The notes under the pieces are model-generated. The model was not told the DNA's origin, searched no databases, and saw only the letters and a program-made list of their open reading frames with translations. From Acorus gramineus (lineage: Eukaryota; Streptophyta; Magnoliopsida; Acorales; Acoraceae): a DNA stretch of 64,000 nt. Position numbers and translations under genes: made by a program. Position 1 is the first letter of the stretch; every line of letters begins with the position of its first letter. This document shows positions 23,311-34,757 of the stretch, one piece after another. The stretch covers positions 6,743,442 through 6,807,441 of the forward strand of contig CM060856.1 of the NCBI GenBank assembly GCA_030737835.1, read 5' to 3'.

Positions 23311-24750
23311 TCATGGATCACAGCTTCCATTCCCAGATGAACCTATCCCCACCTGCAACCAATCCCCACCAACACCACCCCCACCACCACCACCACCTCC
23401 CAAACTCAACTCCTTAAGCTCACTCAGCCTCGCCACCTTCGCCTTACTCTCCGCCTCCTCTCCACCGTTGTCCCGCCTCGAATAATTCACATTATTATCA
23501 TCATCATCAACAACATTGTTATTCAAATTATTATAAATCAATGTTTCATTATTGTTATCAAATTCACTAGTGTTATTTTCCATGCTAGTCCTCAGCCCAA
23601 TCCACGGCGCTTGCTGCCCAAATATCTCCTCTGGCGCGGGCAAGTTCAAATCGAGCCGCACATTTGACGCACCAACCTCGCGTGGCGGCCGCTCCCGCGC
23701 GCCTACCTCGATCGAATTCGACGTGATCCAGTGGCACCGCTTGTGCCCGCCGAGCGCCTGCCCCGACGCGAACACCCGGTGACAAATCGAGCACTCGTGC
23801 ACCTTCGCCTTCCTCCCCTGCGCGTGCGCGTGCGCGCTCTTCCCCGCCTCCGCCTCGTACAGAACGATCGCGCTCTTCATCGACGACATCCTCTCCTCCT
23901 CGCGCGCGTCCCCTCTCCCGCCCGGGTCCTCCTGGCGCGCCGACTCGTCTAGGCGCGCGGCAAAGCAACCCTTCACCTTCTTGTGGCTCGCGCGGTGCCC
24001 GCCGAGCGCCTGGTGCGAGGTGAACACCTTCTTGCACGCCTTGCACTCGAACATCCCCCTCGGCCCGCCCGAAGACGACGGGCCGGGGCCGGGCCTCGGC
24101 ACGGGCCATTCTATCAGCCCAATCGTTATCGGTGGCGCCGCGATCACGGCCCGGTTCGGGTGGTGTTGGTTGTCCTCGTCGCGGCTCGCGGACGCGCACG
24201 ACTCCTCTGTTTCCGCGACGACGCCCGTCGAAGGACCCACATTGGCGGCTGCGGATGCGGCGGCGGCGGCGGCGGTGGGGGGCATCAGCAGACAGTAAGC
24301 GAGGTCCTCCTCCTCGCTCGGGCCGTCGACGACGCCTGACACCGCCTTGGTCCGCCTCGACCGCTTCCCCTTCGACCACCTCAGCCGGTCTTCCTCGTCC
24401 GACGCGTATCCCGAGACGAGCGACCCTTCCTCCTCCTCCTCCTCCTCGGGATCCTCGCCGCCGCACCTGCCGTGCTCGAGGAAGGACTTCCAAGACGAGA
24501 AGTCCTTCCCGCAGGACCTGCAGTTCTTGAGCCTGTTTGGGTTGGCCCGGAGCGCGTACATCCTCTTATTGTTGTTGTTGTTGTTGTTGTTGTCTTCGTC
24601 GTCGGTGAACTGCACGTTGTTGTTGTCGTCGGAGATGATGCCGTGGGCCCTCATGTGGCCGCCCAATGCGCGGCCGCAGCCGAAGCCCTTCTTGCAGATC
24701 TTGCAGTAGTGGTTGAAGCCTTGTTCATTGGTGTCCATAAACATAGCCAA
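23311..24750 (-). CDS. C2H2 zinc-finger protein with three canonical fingers, one C2HC-like finger and an EAR motif
   Basis: Intronless gene for a 479-residue protein. Finger 1 is C16/C19/H32/H36 with RALGGH. A second, degenerate finger follows at C77/C80/H93/C96, with FLEHGRC in place of the normal helix end. Fingers 3 and 4 are C236/C239/H252/H256 and C320/C323/H336/H340, both [18 protein letters not shown] at 145-156 fits the L-box, and RLDLNLPAP at 365-373 is an EAR motif. Unlike the gene at 3029-4000, it has a long tail after the EAR with Asn/Asp-rich and poly-Gly stretches. Low-complexity runs (Asn 54-61, Glu 102-108, Ala 160-165) interrupt the linker regions. The expected role is a nuclear transcriptional repressor of the ZAT type; the target is unknown. 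Met1 and Met3 both give intact proteins, and I chose the longer. Confidence 0.93.
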   Translation of the reverse strand: MAMFMDTNEQGFNHYCKICKKGFGCGRALGGHMRAHGIISDDNNNVQFTDDEDNNNNNNNNKRMYALRANPNRLKNCRSCGKDFSSWKSFLEHGRCGGEDPEEEEEEEGSLVSGYASDEEDRLRWSKGKRSRRTKAVSGVVDGPSEEEDLAYCLLMPPTAAAAAASAAANVGPSTGVVAETEESCASASRDEDNQHHPNRAVIAAPPITIGLIEWPVPRPGPGPSSSGGPRGMFECKACKKVFTSHQALGGHRASHKKVKGCFAARLDESARQEDPGGRGDAREEERMSSMKSAIVLYEAEAGKSAHAHAQGRKAKVHECSICHRVFASGQALGGHKRCHWITSNSIEVGARERPPREVGASNVRLDLNLPAPEEIFGQQAPWIGLRTSMENNTSEFDNNNETLIYNNLNNNVVDDDDNNVNYSRRDNGGEEAESKAKVARLSELKELSLGGGGGGGGGVGGDWLQVGIGSSGNGSCDP

Positions 24751-27700
24751 TAATGATATTTAGTGAAAGAAAAGAAACAAAAAGAGAGAGGGATTTTGAG
24801 AGGTGGGTGTTAGTAAATATGAGGTTGGGGAATTGAAGAAGAGAAAGATTTATTAGAGGGGAAATCTAAATAAGAAGTGGTGACTGTTGGTCGGGATGAG
24901 TTTTAGTTGAGGATTGGTGGGCAGTGGAGGATGAGATTTTAGTGTGTGTTTTGTGTTATGTGTGTGTGTGTGTGTTTTTGTTGTTGTTCCTGTGTTTTTG
25001 GAGTGACAAGTGTTTGGGGGGAGACCGTTTCGTCTCCTGTTTTTCGGTTGGAAATGGTACGGGCGCCGTCCGTCTACGGTCAGCGTTTCTCCGGCTTTAG
25101 TAATGGACGGCTCTGATCTTGCTTTACTATTTTTTAGTTTTTTAAGGGTTAAAGACAAATACATCCATGTAAACTTGGGTAATCACGTATAAATCCTTGT
25201 TAAAATTAAGATAGGCGTACATATGTTTAAAAACTCACAAAAATCCATATACATCCCTGTCATCAACAAAATTTAATAATGATTCATCCTACTTTAGTTA
25301 ACTCTAACATAATGTCGAGATAGAAGATGAAAAAATATAAAAATTTCTAGGAATATAATTTTAATCTTTTACGTGGATTAATTTATATATATATGATTGT
25401 TTACAGAAACTGTAATATCTATACAAATATGAACATCTACATTGTTAATCGTTTTTATTTTAATATAAAAAATACTCTATTTTAGTTGTTTAACAAATTT
25501 ACGTACATGAGTATATCATATAAAAAAATCACAAATCAAAGCTCTCACTGTATAATCTAGGTTTGCCTTACTATTATTATTATAATTATTATCTAATAAA
25601 AATAATTATAAGAGGGGAGTCAGTTGGGGATGCGTGGGTGTGAGTGGGTTAAAAGTACAAACAAGTCATGTGGACTGTGATGGGGTTTTCTTTTCCTTCT
25701 TTTTGTTTCTAAATTATTTATTTTAAATTTATTTAATATAACTAATTGAAGTTAATTTTATTTTTGCATAAAATCAGTTTTTGAGTGATAAGACATGCGG
25801 TTGTCCTTCATGGGCGGGTAAGTTGTGGACGACAGAGAGCCCATTTGGGTGAACGAGCGGGCTTTCCGGGCCCGACCATTTCAGGCCCAATGAATCCGGA
25901 CACACGCAAACTTTGACCGAACCAATCAAACCGCAAACCGCGCCGTTTTTTTAAAACGTAAACGGTTCGCCACATCGCAAAATGTTTTTTTTTATAGTTA
26001 ATTATATTAATTAATTAATTAGTTAATGATGCTTTTGCATTGGTTGTAAAAGTTAAAAAGTTGGTGGGTTGGAAGTTTGGACTGGCTGGTGCTCAAATAA
26101 AAAAAAGTACAAAAGAATATTAATTTTTGTTTTTGACCTTCAAAGTTTGGGCTATTTAATTAACATTGGTTAGTTGAGCTAACTCTTTTAACTCCACATC
26201 AAAATTTGTTGGTGTTTTTAAATTTTTGTAAATTGAAATTTTATAATTATTTATTTATTACATATTTATTATTAGAATATATTTTATATTCAAACAAGAG
26301 GGATGAGCGTGAAAATGACAAAGAATCCGACCAGTGACAAGATTCCAAAAATATAACTTTCAAAATATAATAAACCATGAAATATCATTGATAAAAAAAA
26401 AATCATATGTTTTCATGCTACAGGTTTTCTCTTATAAGAACTCAATTAAGCTCAACTAAATAAAATTTAATCTTATAGAAAAAATACAAAATGGTAAAAA
26501 TTAATATAACATAAATATCAATTATTATGAAATCAATTCTTTATTATTGTAAAAGAGAAACTATAATTTTAAAATTTATTAAATTGAAAATTTGCTTATT
26601 TAGGGGCATCAAAGAAGAAATCTGTAAGATCTTCACAAAATCCTTCACCTCAATAATTTTTGTGCATTTATGTGATAATCATAATTTATTTCTACCAACA
26701 GATATTTTCATCATTATTTTATGGATCTTTTGGTGGTCCAATTGTTTACATCAACCATCCATCCTGTATCACAGTTCATAATAGCATTATACGATAGATT
26801 CTTTTCACGAAAATTTTTGTTTATTTACTATTTCTTATTTTTAACTCCATTATTTTCGTCTTTACATAGATAGGTGGCTCCAACCCTCTTTTTAAATTAC
26901 TATTTATACTATTTTATTCTCACACACAACAATTTTTTTTATTCCACATCCCAAACACAACTAGAAGCATGGTGAATATATAAATGTAGGTGCCAAATAT
27001 TTGGAGTAATGACAAAATGTTTAGTTTAACAGGATCACCACAAGTTTTGTGTGTGTGTGTGTGTTAAATTAATATTACTTTCATAGTAAATAATTTTTAG
27101 TGACATCACACCAGAAATTTTTCTTCTCCATTTGTGCCATTTTTTTACAGGAGAAGTGTGGTTGTTGTTCCAAGTTGCAACAATGGGTTGTTGGATATGG
27201 CCATGACACTGACCATTAGAGTTATTCTGAACTAACCTGAATATAACAAAAACTCTTCTGCCCTCTGCCTTTATATACTCAACCAACCAAGGCTAACATA
27301 GTTGTATAAACATCTAATTAAAAAAGCTTAGGTCACTGTTAAAAGAGTCAGTAATGTAAAACAGATCGTCCAAGTGATTGTGTGGTGTCACTGTCACTTG
27401 GACAGCCCATTATATTAATCACATATAAGTTTTTATTAGAGGAGTATAGTTTGAGTCATTTGACTAGCTAATTCAAGGACAGGTCTGAGAACATACTTTG
27501 GTTGATTGGATATACAGGACATGACACACCACGTTTTTAAAATACATTGAATTGAATCACAAAAATAACTAATAAACAAATTAACTAAAATTAGTTTATG
27601 ACATCATCTTGATGTAACAAATATATCAGTTGATTGATTATTAACAAAAATACAAAATAATGTGTAAAATTTTGCTATTTTAACTCACGATGGTGCTCTT

Positions 27701-27941
27701 CCCCGTGTGACAGCACCAGATGTGTACAAATTGTACTATGGATGGGAGTTCAACTGACATAATATGCTCCACAAGATGAACAGCTTAAATAAACCAACCT
27801 TGTTACAACTTCAGAAAGGTCCATTTATATACAATCACAGGAGTGCCACCAAAATTATATAATATGTGAAGTTTTTCTCAGTTCTTACATAGTGCTGTTA
27901 TTCTTATTTTCTTTTATTTTGACAATCCATTAGAAAAAAAA
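24751..27941. other. Intergenic DNA upstream of the four-finger gene, no gene seen
   Basis: The first 300 bp is probable promoter and leader. TG microsatellites occur near 24950-24976 and 27047-27063. A GC-richer patch at 25790-25985 has no recognisable frame. A perfect 10-bp stem (GTCCAAGTGA and its complement) lies near 27368-27404. A minus-strand TATA-like box (GAGTATATAAAGG) near 27268-27280 precedes only short frames. Confidence 0.45.
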
Positions 27942-28221
27942 AATTGGGTTTTTTATTTTTAAGTCCTCACAAACTATCATATTTAGTGATTGATCCATTT
28001 CTTCTTCGTATTTGGGCTTTAGTCCTTAGATTTAAAGGATAATTCATGGATAGGTCCCTTTCAGGGACTAAAATAAATTAAATAATTTATGGATAGGTCC
28101 CTCTTAGGGACTAAAAAGAAACTATCATTTAAATCTGGGGACTAAAACCTAAATACGAAGAAGTGAGGGATCGATCACTAAATACGATGGTTTGTGAGGA
28201 CTTAAAAATAAAAAACCATTT
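27942..28221. mobile_element. Palindromic MITE (near-complete inverted repeat)
   Basis: The left arm (GGGTTTTTTATTTTTAAGTC, CTCACAAACTATCATATTTA, GTGATTGATCC, CTTCTTCGTATTTGG) is read again in reverse complement on the right, so nearly the whole 280 bp forms one hairpin. GGATAGGTCCCT followed by AGGGACTAAA is repeated at the centre. Related sequence at 34294-34757 belongs to the same family. Confidence 0.75.
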
Positions 28222-28230
28222 AAAATTTAG

Positions 28231-31129
28231 GTGGTGTTTGACAACGACAGAAAGCTGATTTTAAACGCTGATTAATAAGTGCAGAAAGAAGTTAATTGAT
28301 AATCTTTAAGAGTTCAGGAAAAAAAAATGTTTGATTCGACGAAAAATATTAAGCAAAAATTTAGAAAAGTGTGTTTGGTTGACCACTTAACATATGTGTT
28401 TATTGGAAATGTATTTTGGTCCATTTTATAAGTGTTGAATGTTATTTTGATGTTTGGTTGAGATAGAGAAAACATGCTTTTTTTTTTAGATATTAAAGAT
28501 TATTCTTTTTTAACATGTTAAAAATACATCAACCAATACTACCATTTGAAGAACCAAAAAATATTCTACCTGAATACCCACACGTTGAAAAACAATATAT
28601 TGTTTGTTTAATCCGTTGAAAACTCTGATATTTATATATTTCCACCTATCTCATAGGATTGTAAAGACTCCTCAATTGGACTGCAAACATCCAAATGCCA
28701 TCATTAAAAAAAAAGGACAGCAAAAAACTACTTAGGTTTCTCATGTATGCCCACAAGACAAACACAGGTTCATCAAACTATAATAAATTCTGTTATTGAG
28801 GTATGAAAGTGAGATACACATTGCTTTGAAAAATATCTATGAACGAATCCTAATTTCTTTAACAACAGGTATCTGCAATGCATCATAATGTCTATATCCA
28901 TGGTATAACACACGAATTGGATTTCACTTCCATATTCCACTCCATATTCTGCTATGATCTTTAGTCCCTCATAATTCTTCATGTAAACTGTGATTGGGGC
29001 CCTACCAAACCAAAAAAATGAAAAAGGACATGTATTCATCCCTTTTAGTAGCATCCTCTATAACAACGATAAACATAATCATTCTGGAGTTGTTTATATG
29101 AAGTAATTAACTACTATAAGAAAAAATAAAATATTGGAGTCTCACCTACCAATTGAAAAGATATGAAGAGGATGAATCAATAAAATTAGCAATACGAAAA
29201 AGTAATAAAGATAAAAATAATTTTAAAGAAACAAATCTCATGCATTAATATAACCATCACTGCACTTCTCCAAGAACTTCAACAAGTCTGTGACAAGAAA
29301 ACAAAGATACATCAGATGTGATGAACCCATATACATAAGCACTTGACAATTATGTAGAGGTAGTTTGACCAGCCACCCTTGAGAGGTGTCTAGCTGAAGC
29401 CCTGTCACCCGGGTCAATAGGAGCACTTGAATATTTACTTGCACCTCATTAGTAAAGATTCATATGATAGCATGGATATTTATATTCTAGGAGATATCAC
29501 CCTGTCTCATGTCCTGTATTACTTTATACTCATGTAAGTCAAGGCTAGACTGTACTATATTATTATTACTATTAATGTCTATGATCCACGTGGGTGAGAG
29601 GTAATCAGCTCTGCCCTGGTTGTTGTATCCGCATGACTGTTGGGGTCTAATTGGACCAGGCCATGAGAACATGATCATATTATATTCTAAAAAAGAGTTT
29701 AGAAAAATGTAAACAACAATTTTCACCATAATAAATTTAACAACCAACATTATGCAACCAAGTTCACAAATCAATATTGGCAACCCCACTGCTCCACCTA
29801 AATTACAGAAATTTGACATTGGTGATTATTTTCAGCTTAACAAAGATTAACATATATATCAGACCACATATAAATTATAACTTTCATTCATATGAGTCTA
29901 TCTCAAAGCAGAAAAAATAAGAGAATCACAATTTCTAATGTGAGCATCACTTATCCTCATCAAAAGTGGGGTGTGTGTAAAGGAAGGGTGATGGAGCTCA
30001 TCTTTTCCATGGTGGTACTATATATTATAGGTCGCTGTTACTATATAGGTTTGTTGGAGTTGCTTTAGTGTGAAGTGAATTTAATAATCCTAATAAAAAA
30101 AAACAATAGACATAAATACTGAAGATTGTGAGTTTGATTCATCAATGAAGGATGATAAATGTTTCTACATTTTGATAAAGAGCTTTATAAACAGATATAA
30201 GAAAAAACACAATCAACCTCATCGGAACAATCACTGGATTCCTAATGAAGATACACCTTTTCAAAGATCAACAAACAATAGTGGATTTATGTCAAATAAG
30301 ACCAATAGATTCATTCCCATGGGATGATCCAACATAGATATAGTACCAATGTATCCATGCATCAGCAATCAATAAAATCATACTCTACATGCAATCCCAC
30401 TTGAAGAAATCAGGTTTTGCACTCTAAAACAAATCAATGTACCTACCATTGAATCTGATCTACCCACAATAAACACAAAACACACATATCAGCCGACGAT
30501 CCCTATAGATCCATCTCCATGAAACCCTAAACAGTATAAAGATGTTCAGATCTGATGAACATAAGCCTGAATGAAGGAGATTTGAAGGGTTTTACCTTGA
30601 TCGTTGGTTGGGGAGGAGATCCAAAGCGGCTATGAAACAGATCGGGTTGTCGGACTGTGCTTGTTGGAGACGGTGAGAGAGAGATCGGAGTGTATAATCG
30701 CTCTTCATGGTCCGCTGACAGATCGGGGTGTAGGATTAGTGCAAGAATGTCGTTCGGCGTAGAAGAACGAACAAAAAATGAAGAGGTTCGGCAGGGTTCC
30801 TCTGTCGTCCTAAAATAGGGTTCTACGGGTGTTTTTGACTCTGAAAGGAGGAGGAGAGAGAAGACTCTCTTCAGTGAAAGAGGGTTTATATACCCTATTA
30901 AATAACAAAAACATACGGGGGCATTCTCGTCTTTTCACAGTCGGGACGAAACGCTAGATGCGTAAGCCGAGTTTTTAAGTGCACCGATGATAGCTGAAAA
31001 TTTTCGGGTAAAAATGTCTTAAAGAGGTTTTCAATATGTGCTTATTTGAACACTACCAAACGCAATTAAAGAGGATTTTCAGCTTTAATCCAAATAATCA
31101 CTGATTATCAGTGAAACCAAACAACGCCC
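28231..31129. mobile_element. Possible 2.9-kb terminal-inverted-repeat element, non-autonomous
   Basis: The left end reads GTGGTGTTTGACAACGACAG. The reverse complement of the right end reads GGGCGTTGTTTGGTTTCACT. Inward, GTGTTTGGTTGACCACTTAA near 28373 corresponds to GCGTTTGGTAGTGTTCAAAT from the right arm. The arms are weakly similar overall. The interior has no recognised transposase domain. The stretch 30590-30860 is GC-richer and may be promoter or leader sequence or a captured fragment. The edges abut the palindromic MITE and the LINE fragment, so this is a nest of insertions. Confidence 0.4.
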
Positions 31130-32430
31130 TTTTTTTTTAGCCAAATGTAGTCATATTCTATTTCTGAAAAAGACCAAACATGACCGAGTTAGGTGAGAAG
31201 AAAAGAGGAATAATGTAGCATGAAAGCTAAAAGAAAGAAATAAAACATAAAACGACCACATCCAATGCTCGACGAGCCCGAGAGCGCACCCTCCCTTAGG
31301 CGGGTAGAAAAGATTTCTACCCGCATCCGGCAGAGGTGTTGAGCTACGCCGATATATGGAACGCATTCACCTCGATCCGAATGCTCGTAGCCCCGCACAA
31401 AGTCGTGCCCTATTCCTTAATGAAATGGATCGTGGCCCCCCAAAGGTTCTCAAAATAAAAGCCCGTCCCCTTGAAAACGGCATCGTTTCTCGCCCTACAG
31501 ATTGTCCAAGTGCCAGCTGGAACCAATGAGAGCCACACCCTCCCCGCTATGCTCCTGTCCTTCTTTATCCGCATTCTCCGCACCACTTCCCATAGCTCCT
31601 CGATAGAACAGCACCTCAGTGGCTTCCCCGTGGCTGCCGCAAGAGTTGTCCAAAGTCGGTCCGCCATCGGACATAGACAAAAAAGGTGCTCAATCATCTC
31701 ATCATCACCGTGACCAAGCGAGCATTGTGTGTTCTCGAGAGGTCTCCACCGCGCCTAAAAAACATTGGTGACCATGCGGTTCTGGAGCAAAAACCAATTA
31801 AAACATTTGACCTTAAGTGGGATTTTAGCTTCCCATAGCACCGTAGCACGCGTGATGAAAGTCCCTTCTGCCGTCTCCTCTCGTGACCACCAAGTGTAGC
31901 CCTGCCAGACCGAAAAGCGCTGCCCCGCTTTCCCAGCCCAAAACACCATGTCCTCCCTTCCAACCGTTGGACGATACCCCTGTAGAAGCCCCAGTAGCTC
32001 TGCGAATTGACGAATCTCCTCCCCTCTCAGTCCGTGGCGCATGCGTGTGTCCCAACAGCCGTCCGAGTCCTTCTGAATCTAGAACTCATGCGCCCTCCCC
32101 AGGACACGACTGGCTTTCCCTACCAATCTTGGAAACATCCCACGTAGCGGCCGGTTCCCACACCATTGGTCATCCCAAAACCTGATCTCCTTGCCCTCAC
32201 CCAACTACTAGACTAGCTCATCTCTGAATTGCGGCCACCCCTCGAAGAAGCCCTTGCACAATGCCGATCTCCACTTGGCCGGATCGAGCACCACCCCCTG
32301 GCCTTGCCCACAATCGAGTACCGTTCTTTGAAAATACGCACCCATTTGACATCGGGATTACAAATCCAGTTCCATACAAAATTGTGTTCATACTAAGATC
32401 AATCAAATAAAAAAGTATAATAGCAAAAAA
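31130..32430 (-). mobile_element. 5'-truncated, mutated LINE (L1-type) 3' fragment with zf-RVT remnant
   Basis: Read on the minus strand, broken frames give the C-terminal part of a plant LINE ORF2. FSVWQGYTWW, then WEAKIPLKVKCFNWFLLQNRM (32042-31755) and IEHLFCLCPMADRLW, then TWTICRARNDAVFKG (31697-31410) match the reverse-transcriptase zinc-binding domain (zf-RVT) and the tail that follows it. A stop codon and frame changes separate the pieces, and the second Cys of the first zinc pair appears lost (CSLGH where CxxCGH is expected). A run of A on this strand at 31130-31138 looks like the poly-A tail. The 5' part, including endonuclease and catalytic RT, is missing. The truncation point near 32300-32430 is approximate and no target duplication was found. 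Confidence 0.75.
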
Positions 32431-33392
32431 CAATTAATCAAATACATATCACTTGAAGCAAAGGGACATTGTTGATTGAATGGGAGATTTTTAAGGATTT
32501 GATAGGGGAGGAGTTTTAGAGAATTTAATGGGGACAGTTGGAAAATATTTGCTTGGGATAGAAAATGATAGGATGGGTTTTGGGTACTTGGGGAATGTAT
32601 TTGTTGGGCCTGGGCTTTGGGGTGAGAAATGAGTATTCAAGAGTCCAATAGCCAAGGCAACCAACTTAAATTTTTGAAAAAATAGGACACGAGTATGACT
32701 TAGAATAAATTAATATAATAAATATATATCATGTTTTATATAAACAAACATTTCATATAGATCATTATTATTAAACAATTGTATAAACTGGACAACGAGA
32801 TAATTAAAGAACCACTAGAACACCCACATCAAGAAGAGGCTCACCAAATTGGGTATCGACCTCGTCACCCACCAACCCTTAATCAAACCCACCAATGCCT
32901 TAGCCGCCGGAGCACAAACGACGATTGTCAACCCACCACCGTTCGTAACTCTTATGTCATGATACCGTTTGTATTAAAAAAAAAAAAAAAAGTATCACCA
33001 TGAACCACCTTGGTTGGTTTTTTATTTTAGTTACATACTGTCTGTCGCATAATTATTTATAATTTTTAAGTCAATTATTAATCGTCGTTTTTGGAGATTA
33101 ATAAGACCGGAAACTTGATGTATAACAGATTCAGAAAGAAATTGTAAGAATAGCAAGTCACAAGAATAATTGAGATCATCTTATAATCCTAAAAATTTCG
33201 ATATGCTGAATTATTATGTGAAAATATTTATTTTTGCTAGATTTTACCATTGAAGCCATTCAATAAGTAAATTTACCATTTATGGTAATAATTTGAATGA
33301 TTATTTTTCTTTCCATAAATATTAGAGTTGATTGCCATCAATTTTCATTGATTTGAAAAATCTTAGAATAAATGGTTATTGTATTTATTTAA
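32431..33392. other. Intergenic DNA, no gene seen
   Basis: No recognisable coding or structured element. A poly-A run lies near 32977-32991. Confidence 0.5.
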
Positions 33393-33645
33393 GGGCAAAT
33401 TACATAAATAGCATAGCTAAAATGAATATATGTAAAACTAACACCCCTATATGAATATTAGCAAAAAGTAGCACTGGACTCGGTCGATGATTTTGTCCTC
33501 TGTTTTTGGTTTTCTTAAGGAGGCGTTGTATATATACGGCGCCTCCTTTATTTTAAGTTGTGTTTTAAGTTGTAATCATTTTTTCTTCTTTGATTAAAAT
33601 CAAGAAGAATGGAAGACTTGTTTGTGATTATCCTGAGAAGATCAT

Positions 33646-33903
33646 GGAAGATTAAATTATAAATGATTTTTTTAAGAATAGTGGTTTTTAAAAATTTAAT
33701 TGATAAAGATAAAAGAAAAACAAATCTTCCATAATCTTCTGATTTGTTTGTGATTATCATGGACCGAGTTGTTTTTGTTTAAAATATATGCGATTGAAAG
33801 AGAAAATCATGAAAATTAAATCATAGAAGATCTTTTAAGAATAGTGCTTTTTAAAAATTTAATTAATAAAGATAAAAGAGAAACAAATCTTCCATAATCT
33901 TCT
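33646..33903. repeat. Two tandem copies of a ~165-bp unit inside the MULE-like element
   Basis: AAAAATTTAATTGATAAAGATAAAAG...CAAATCTTCCATAATCTTCT ends near 33741, and a second copy ends near 33903 with the same closing string. Each copy contains TTAAGAATAGTG. Confidence 0.75.
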
Positions 33904-34086
33904 ATATAGGTAAAAAAAAAAAAATCTGAGCCATTAAAATTTAATTAAACCATTTATAAAAAAATCTCAACCATTAATATTTAATTAAAGAAAAAAATTT
34001 GATCACAACTTAAAACAAATTTAAAATAAAGGAGACGCCGAATATATATATGGTGACTCCTTAAGAAAACAAAAAACAAAGGAGGC

Positions 34087-34088
<2 letters not shown>

Positions 34089-34140
<52 letters not shown>
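34089..34140. repeat. (TA)26 microsatellite
   Basis: A pure TA run between GGAGGCAT and GGCGCGTCC. The flanks look like the two halves of the GGAGGCG/CGCCTCC palindrome that occurs elsewhere in this element with a short TATATATA loop. Confidence 0.95.
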
Positions 34141-34144
<4 letters not shown>

Positions 34145-34293
34145 GCGTCCAATGTTAAAAAAAAAATGATCAACGTTGACCAATGCTACTTTTTTGCAAA
34201 TATTCGATATTTATGCTATTTTTGTTAATATTTAATTTCTTGGTGCTATATTTGCTAATTACCCAAATATTTAATAAGTTTATGATTAAGTTT

Positions 34294-34757
34294 ATGGATT
34301 TTTAGTTTTAAGTTCACGTAAACATGTCTATTTAGGGATCGGTCCATCACTTCTTCATATTTCTTTTTAAATTTTCATATTCAACCGTCTGTTTGGTTTT
34401 TAGTCCCTCTTGTTAAATGTCCGTTCATACACCGTTAATTTGTGAAATGTGATTTTATTTTTAAGTCTCTGTAAACTATGTTATTTAGTGTTAAGTCCCT
34501 GTAAACTATGTTATTTAGTGATCAATCCCTGTAAAATATGAAGAAGGGATGGACTAATCACTAAATAATATAGTTTATAGGGACTTAAAAATAAAATCAT
34601 ATTTCATAAATTAACGGTGTATGGACGTACATTTAACGAATAGACTAAAACCTAAATAGGCGGTTGAATGTGGGGACTTAAAAAGAAATATGAAGAATGG
34701 AGGGATCGAACCCTAAATAAACATATTTACAGGGACTTAAAAATAAAAATCTCTTTA
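34294..34757. mobile_element. Palindromic MITE, same family as 27942-28221, with doubled arms
   Basis: Arms of about 225 bp. The left arm (CACTTCTTCATATTTCTTTT, ATTCAACCG, TTTTAGTCC, ATACACCGTTAATTT, GATTTTATTTTTAAGTC) is repeated in inverse on the right. TTAAGTCYCTGTAAACTATG is tandemly duplicated near 34463-34523. It shares ATTTTTAAGTCC and TATTTAGTGATN with the other copy. Confidence 0.7.

Larger units (their letters stand above)
33393..34264. mobile_element. MULE-like element with long terminal inverted repeats
   Basis: The left end reads GGGCAAATTACATAAATAGC. The reverse complement of the right end reads GGGTAATTAGCAAATATAGC, followed in both by AATATTAACAAAAA or a close variant, TAGCA and a GTAGCA(C/T)TGG string. 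Further in, CTTAAGGAGGCGTTG...GGCGCCTCC at 33515-33549 pairs with its inverse at 34031-34064. The two flanks, TTTATTTAA and AATATTTAA, match at 7 of 9 positions and could be a diverged target duplication. No transposase is present. The family is shared with 21148-21603. Confidence 0.65.

Noticed and set aside
23552-24753. Multiple ORFs, up to 302 codons, overlapping the second zinc-finger gene
   Set aside because: They are alternative-frame translations of the GC-rich coding sequence; only the minus-strand 479-residue frame has fingers and the EAR motif.
27360-27410. Hairpin with a perfect 10-bp stem, considered as a microRNA precursor
   Set aside because: The stem is too short and neither arm matches a plant microRNA that I recognise.
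31883-32185. Plus-strand 100-codon ORF
   Set aside because: It is antisense to the LINE reverse-transcriptase fragment, whose minus-strand frames match the zf-RVT domain.
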